Assembly (NCBI RefSeq): GCF_040549045.1
Contig: NZ_JBEWTB010000002.1
Location: forward strand, 1,829,501-1,893,500
Length of the DNA stretch: 64,000 bases
Source of the DNA: Endozoicomonas sp. NE40
Lineage (GTDB): Bacteria; Pseudomonadota; Gammaproteobacteria; Pseudomonadales; Endozoicomonadaceae
Direction of reading: 5' to 3'
The translations under genes and the position numbers were made by a program. A model generated the notes under the pieces. The model did not search any database and was not told where the DNA came from. It was given only the letters and a program-made list of their open reading frames with translations. Positions 62,896-64,000 of the stretch are shown in pieces; position 1 is the first letter of the stretch; each line of letters opens with the position of its first letter.

Positions 62896-63537
62896 CTAAC
62901 AACGTATCGTTTGATGGGTTAAACGCAAAACCCTGTTCTTGTCAGCAACGTCGTCTTCATCGTGGGTAACAAGAATAGCGGGTATATTGCGTCGGGCAAC
63001 GGTAGTAAAAACCAGTGTCCGGAAATGCTCCCGGGTCTCGCGGTCGAGTTTCGAAAAGGGTTCGTCCAGCAATAACGCCCGGGGCTTTGCCGCCAGTGTC
63101 CGCATCAGGCTGACCCTGGCCGCCTGACCGCCAGACAACTGTCGTGGATAAAAGTCAGCATAATGTTCCATACCAATGTCGGCAAGAGACGTCAGGGCCT
63201 GCTGCCGCTTTTCAGTCAGACTTCCTGCGGGAGCCGCAAACATCAGATTTTCCACAACCGTCATGTGAGGAAACAGCAGAGGGTCCTGAAACAGAATCCC
63301 CACCCTTCTCTTTTCCACAGGCTCAGGTCGCAGAGACTGGTTGTCCAGTAATACATCGCCACTGACATCAAACTGCTCACCCAGCGTTCCGGCAATAAAC
63401 GACAACAGAGTCGATTTTCCACAACCACTGTGTCCCATCAGGCTGAATACCTCGCCAGCAGCCACTGTAAGACTGACTGGTTCAAACAGCTGCCGGTTGT
63501 CCAGACCAATAACGACCTGTTTCAGTTTAAGACTCAT
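62896..63537 (-). CDS. ynjD: ABC transporter ATP-binding protein (YnjD-like)
   Basis: A 213-aa ATPase subunit: Walker A LMGHSGCGKSTLL (~33-45), Q-loop LFQDPLLFPHMTV, signature LSGGQAARVSL (~133), Walker B RALLLDEPFSKLD (~153), switch His in LVTHDEDD. Closest in context and size to YnjD/ThiQ-type importers. It lies 12 bases after the permease gene and 4 bases before ynjF. Confidence 0.9.
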   Translation of the reverse strand: MSLKLKQVVIGLDNRQLFEPVSLTVAAGEVFSLMGHSGCGKSTLLSFIAGTLGEQFDVSGDVLLDNQSLRPEPVEKRRVGILFQDPLLFPHMTVVENLMFAAPAGSLTEKRQQALTSLADIGMEHYADFYPRQLSGGQAARVSLMRTLAAKPRALLLDEPFSKLDRETREHFRTLVFTTVARRNIPAILVTHDEDDVADKNRVLRLTHQTIRC

Positions 63538-63549
63538 ACCAACTCCTGA

Positions 63550-64000
63550 TCATCCCTGCCATTGCTTTTTGCGGTTAATGAAACGGGCAAACAGAAAGCC
63601 AGCCAGTGGCAACAGCGCCTGAGCCAACCCGTAGATGGCGGCCAGACGACGATCATAACCAGCACCAACAGCAACCGCTTCTGTTGTGACAGTCAAAACA
63701 CGGCCAGCCCCTAATAATAACGTGGGTAGATATTGAACGACACTGACAGAAAAACCTACAGCCCATGCGGAAATAATCGCTGGTTTCAGCATCGGCCATT
63801 TCACCTGCCACCAGACACGCAACCAGGACACACCAAATGTCAGGGCAACCGTCTGATAACGATCATCAAATGCCCTGAAAGCACCATGCAACCCAAGATA
63901 AACATAGGGAAAGACCATCAGCAGGTGTCCAAAGCTGACCAGAAGAAAAGGATAATGGTAAATGCCTGCCCCAAACAGCGATTCCCCTGCCGCAGGCAAA
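63550..64000 (-). CDS. ynjC: ABC transporter permease (YnjC-like), 5' end outside the window
   Basis: The C-terminal ~150 residues of a permease: hydrophobic helices (PFLLVSFGHLLMVFPYVYLGLHG), an EAA-like loop (DDRYQTVALTFGVSWLRVWWQVKWPMLKPAIISAW) and IYGLAQALLPLAGFLFARFINRKKQWQG. It continues past the right edge. The order permease-ATPase-CDP-alcohol transferase matches ynjCDF; ynjB (binding protein), if present, lies outside. Confidence 0.87.
   Translation of the reverse strand, partial: LPAAGESLFGAGIYHYPFLLVSFGHLLMVFPYVYLGLHGAFRAFDDRYQTVALTFGVSWLRVWWQVKWPMLKPAIISAWAVGFSVSVVQYLPTLLLGAGRVLTVTTEAVAVGAGYDRRLAAIYGLAQALLPLAGFLFARFINRKKQWQG

Noticed and set aside
1..64000. CRISPR arrays or rRNA genes
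   Set aside because: No regularly spaced repeat array and no rRNA-like sequence were seen; the only repeats are those listed.

Overview
The window reads as chromosomal DNA of a gammaproteobacterium. Housekeeping blocks (miaB-phoH-ybeY-corC-lnt, tatABC, glpFK/glpABC/glpR, ynjCDF) have gammaproteobacterial order, and a small protein resembling Pseudomonas SutA points to the Pseudomonadales/Oceanospirillales side. A marine host-associated genus such as Endozoicomonas would fit the sulfatase/porin/PTS locus and the moderate GC, but this is an inference, not proof.

Layout. 1-5.8 kb: the end of an unknown gene, an unknown gene, a DUF1820 gene and a two-gene RND efflux pump. 6-11.7 kb: miaB, phoH-like ybeZ, ybeY, corC, lnt. 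11.8-17.6 kb: fumC, an ElyC/YdcF-like gene, a maltose-acetyltransferase-like gene, a LysR regulator divergent from a chromate-type transporter, and a small unknown gene. 17.9-32.2 kb: radical-SAM sulfatase maturase, DUF2799 lipoprotein, tatABC, a LacI regulator, a frameshifted membrane-anchored PLP enzyme, a TSUP transporter, an IolE-like isomerase, an unknown AT-rich gene flanked by a decayed copy of the IolE-like gene, a cysteine-type sulfatase without a signal peptide, an OprD/chitoporin-like porin and a PTS EIIC. Read together, the porin, EIIC, sulfatase, maturase and LacI protein suggest uptake and cytoplasmic desulfation of a sulfated sugar.

32.3-44.4 kb is a mobile island: a tyrosine-recombinase remnant at one end, tRNA-Arg(CCG) at the other, and between them a type I restriction-modification cluster (hsdM, hsdS, DUF6933, DUF5655/PD-(D/E)XK protein, DUF4143 ATPase, hsdR, small membrane protein). 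hsdR is cut by an intact 1,412-bp ISKra4-like insertion sequence with 20-bp terminal repeats and a 9-bp target duplication. Removing the element restores one open frame, so restriction is probably off while modification remains.

44.7-53.3 kb: cytochrome c5-like protein, tandem universal stress protein, REC-EAL c-di-GMP phosphodiesterase, LysE exporter divergent from a MocR regulator, DUF2878 protein, selD, SutA-like regulator, exported HExxH protein. 53.3-61.4 kb: a glycerol / glycerol-3-phosphate regulon (glpFK divergent from glpABC, then glpR) with FNR-box and GlpR-half-site candidates between the arms. glpK and glpA each carry one frameshift. 61.6-64 kb: an unknown gene and part of a ynjCDF-type ABC transporter/CDP-alcohol phosphotransferase operon that runs off the window.

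Three genes (PLP enzyme, glpK, glpA) carry single frameshifts at short same-base runs. These are either real inactivations or base-calling errors, and the sequence alone cannot decide.
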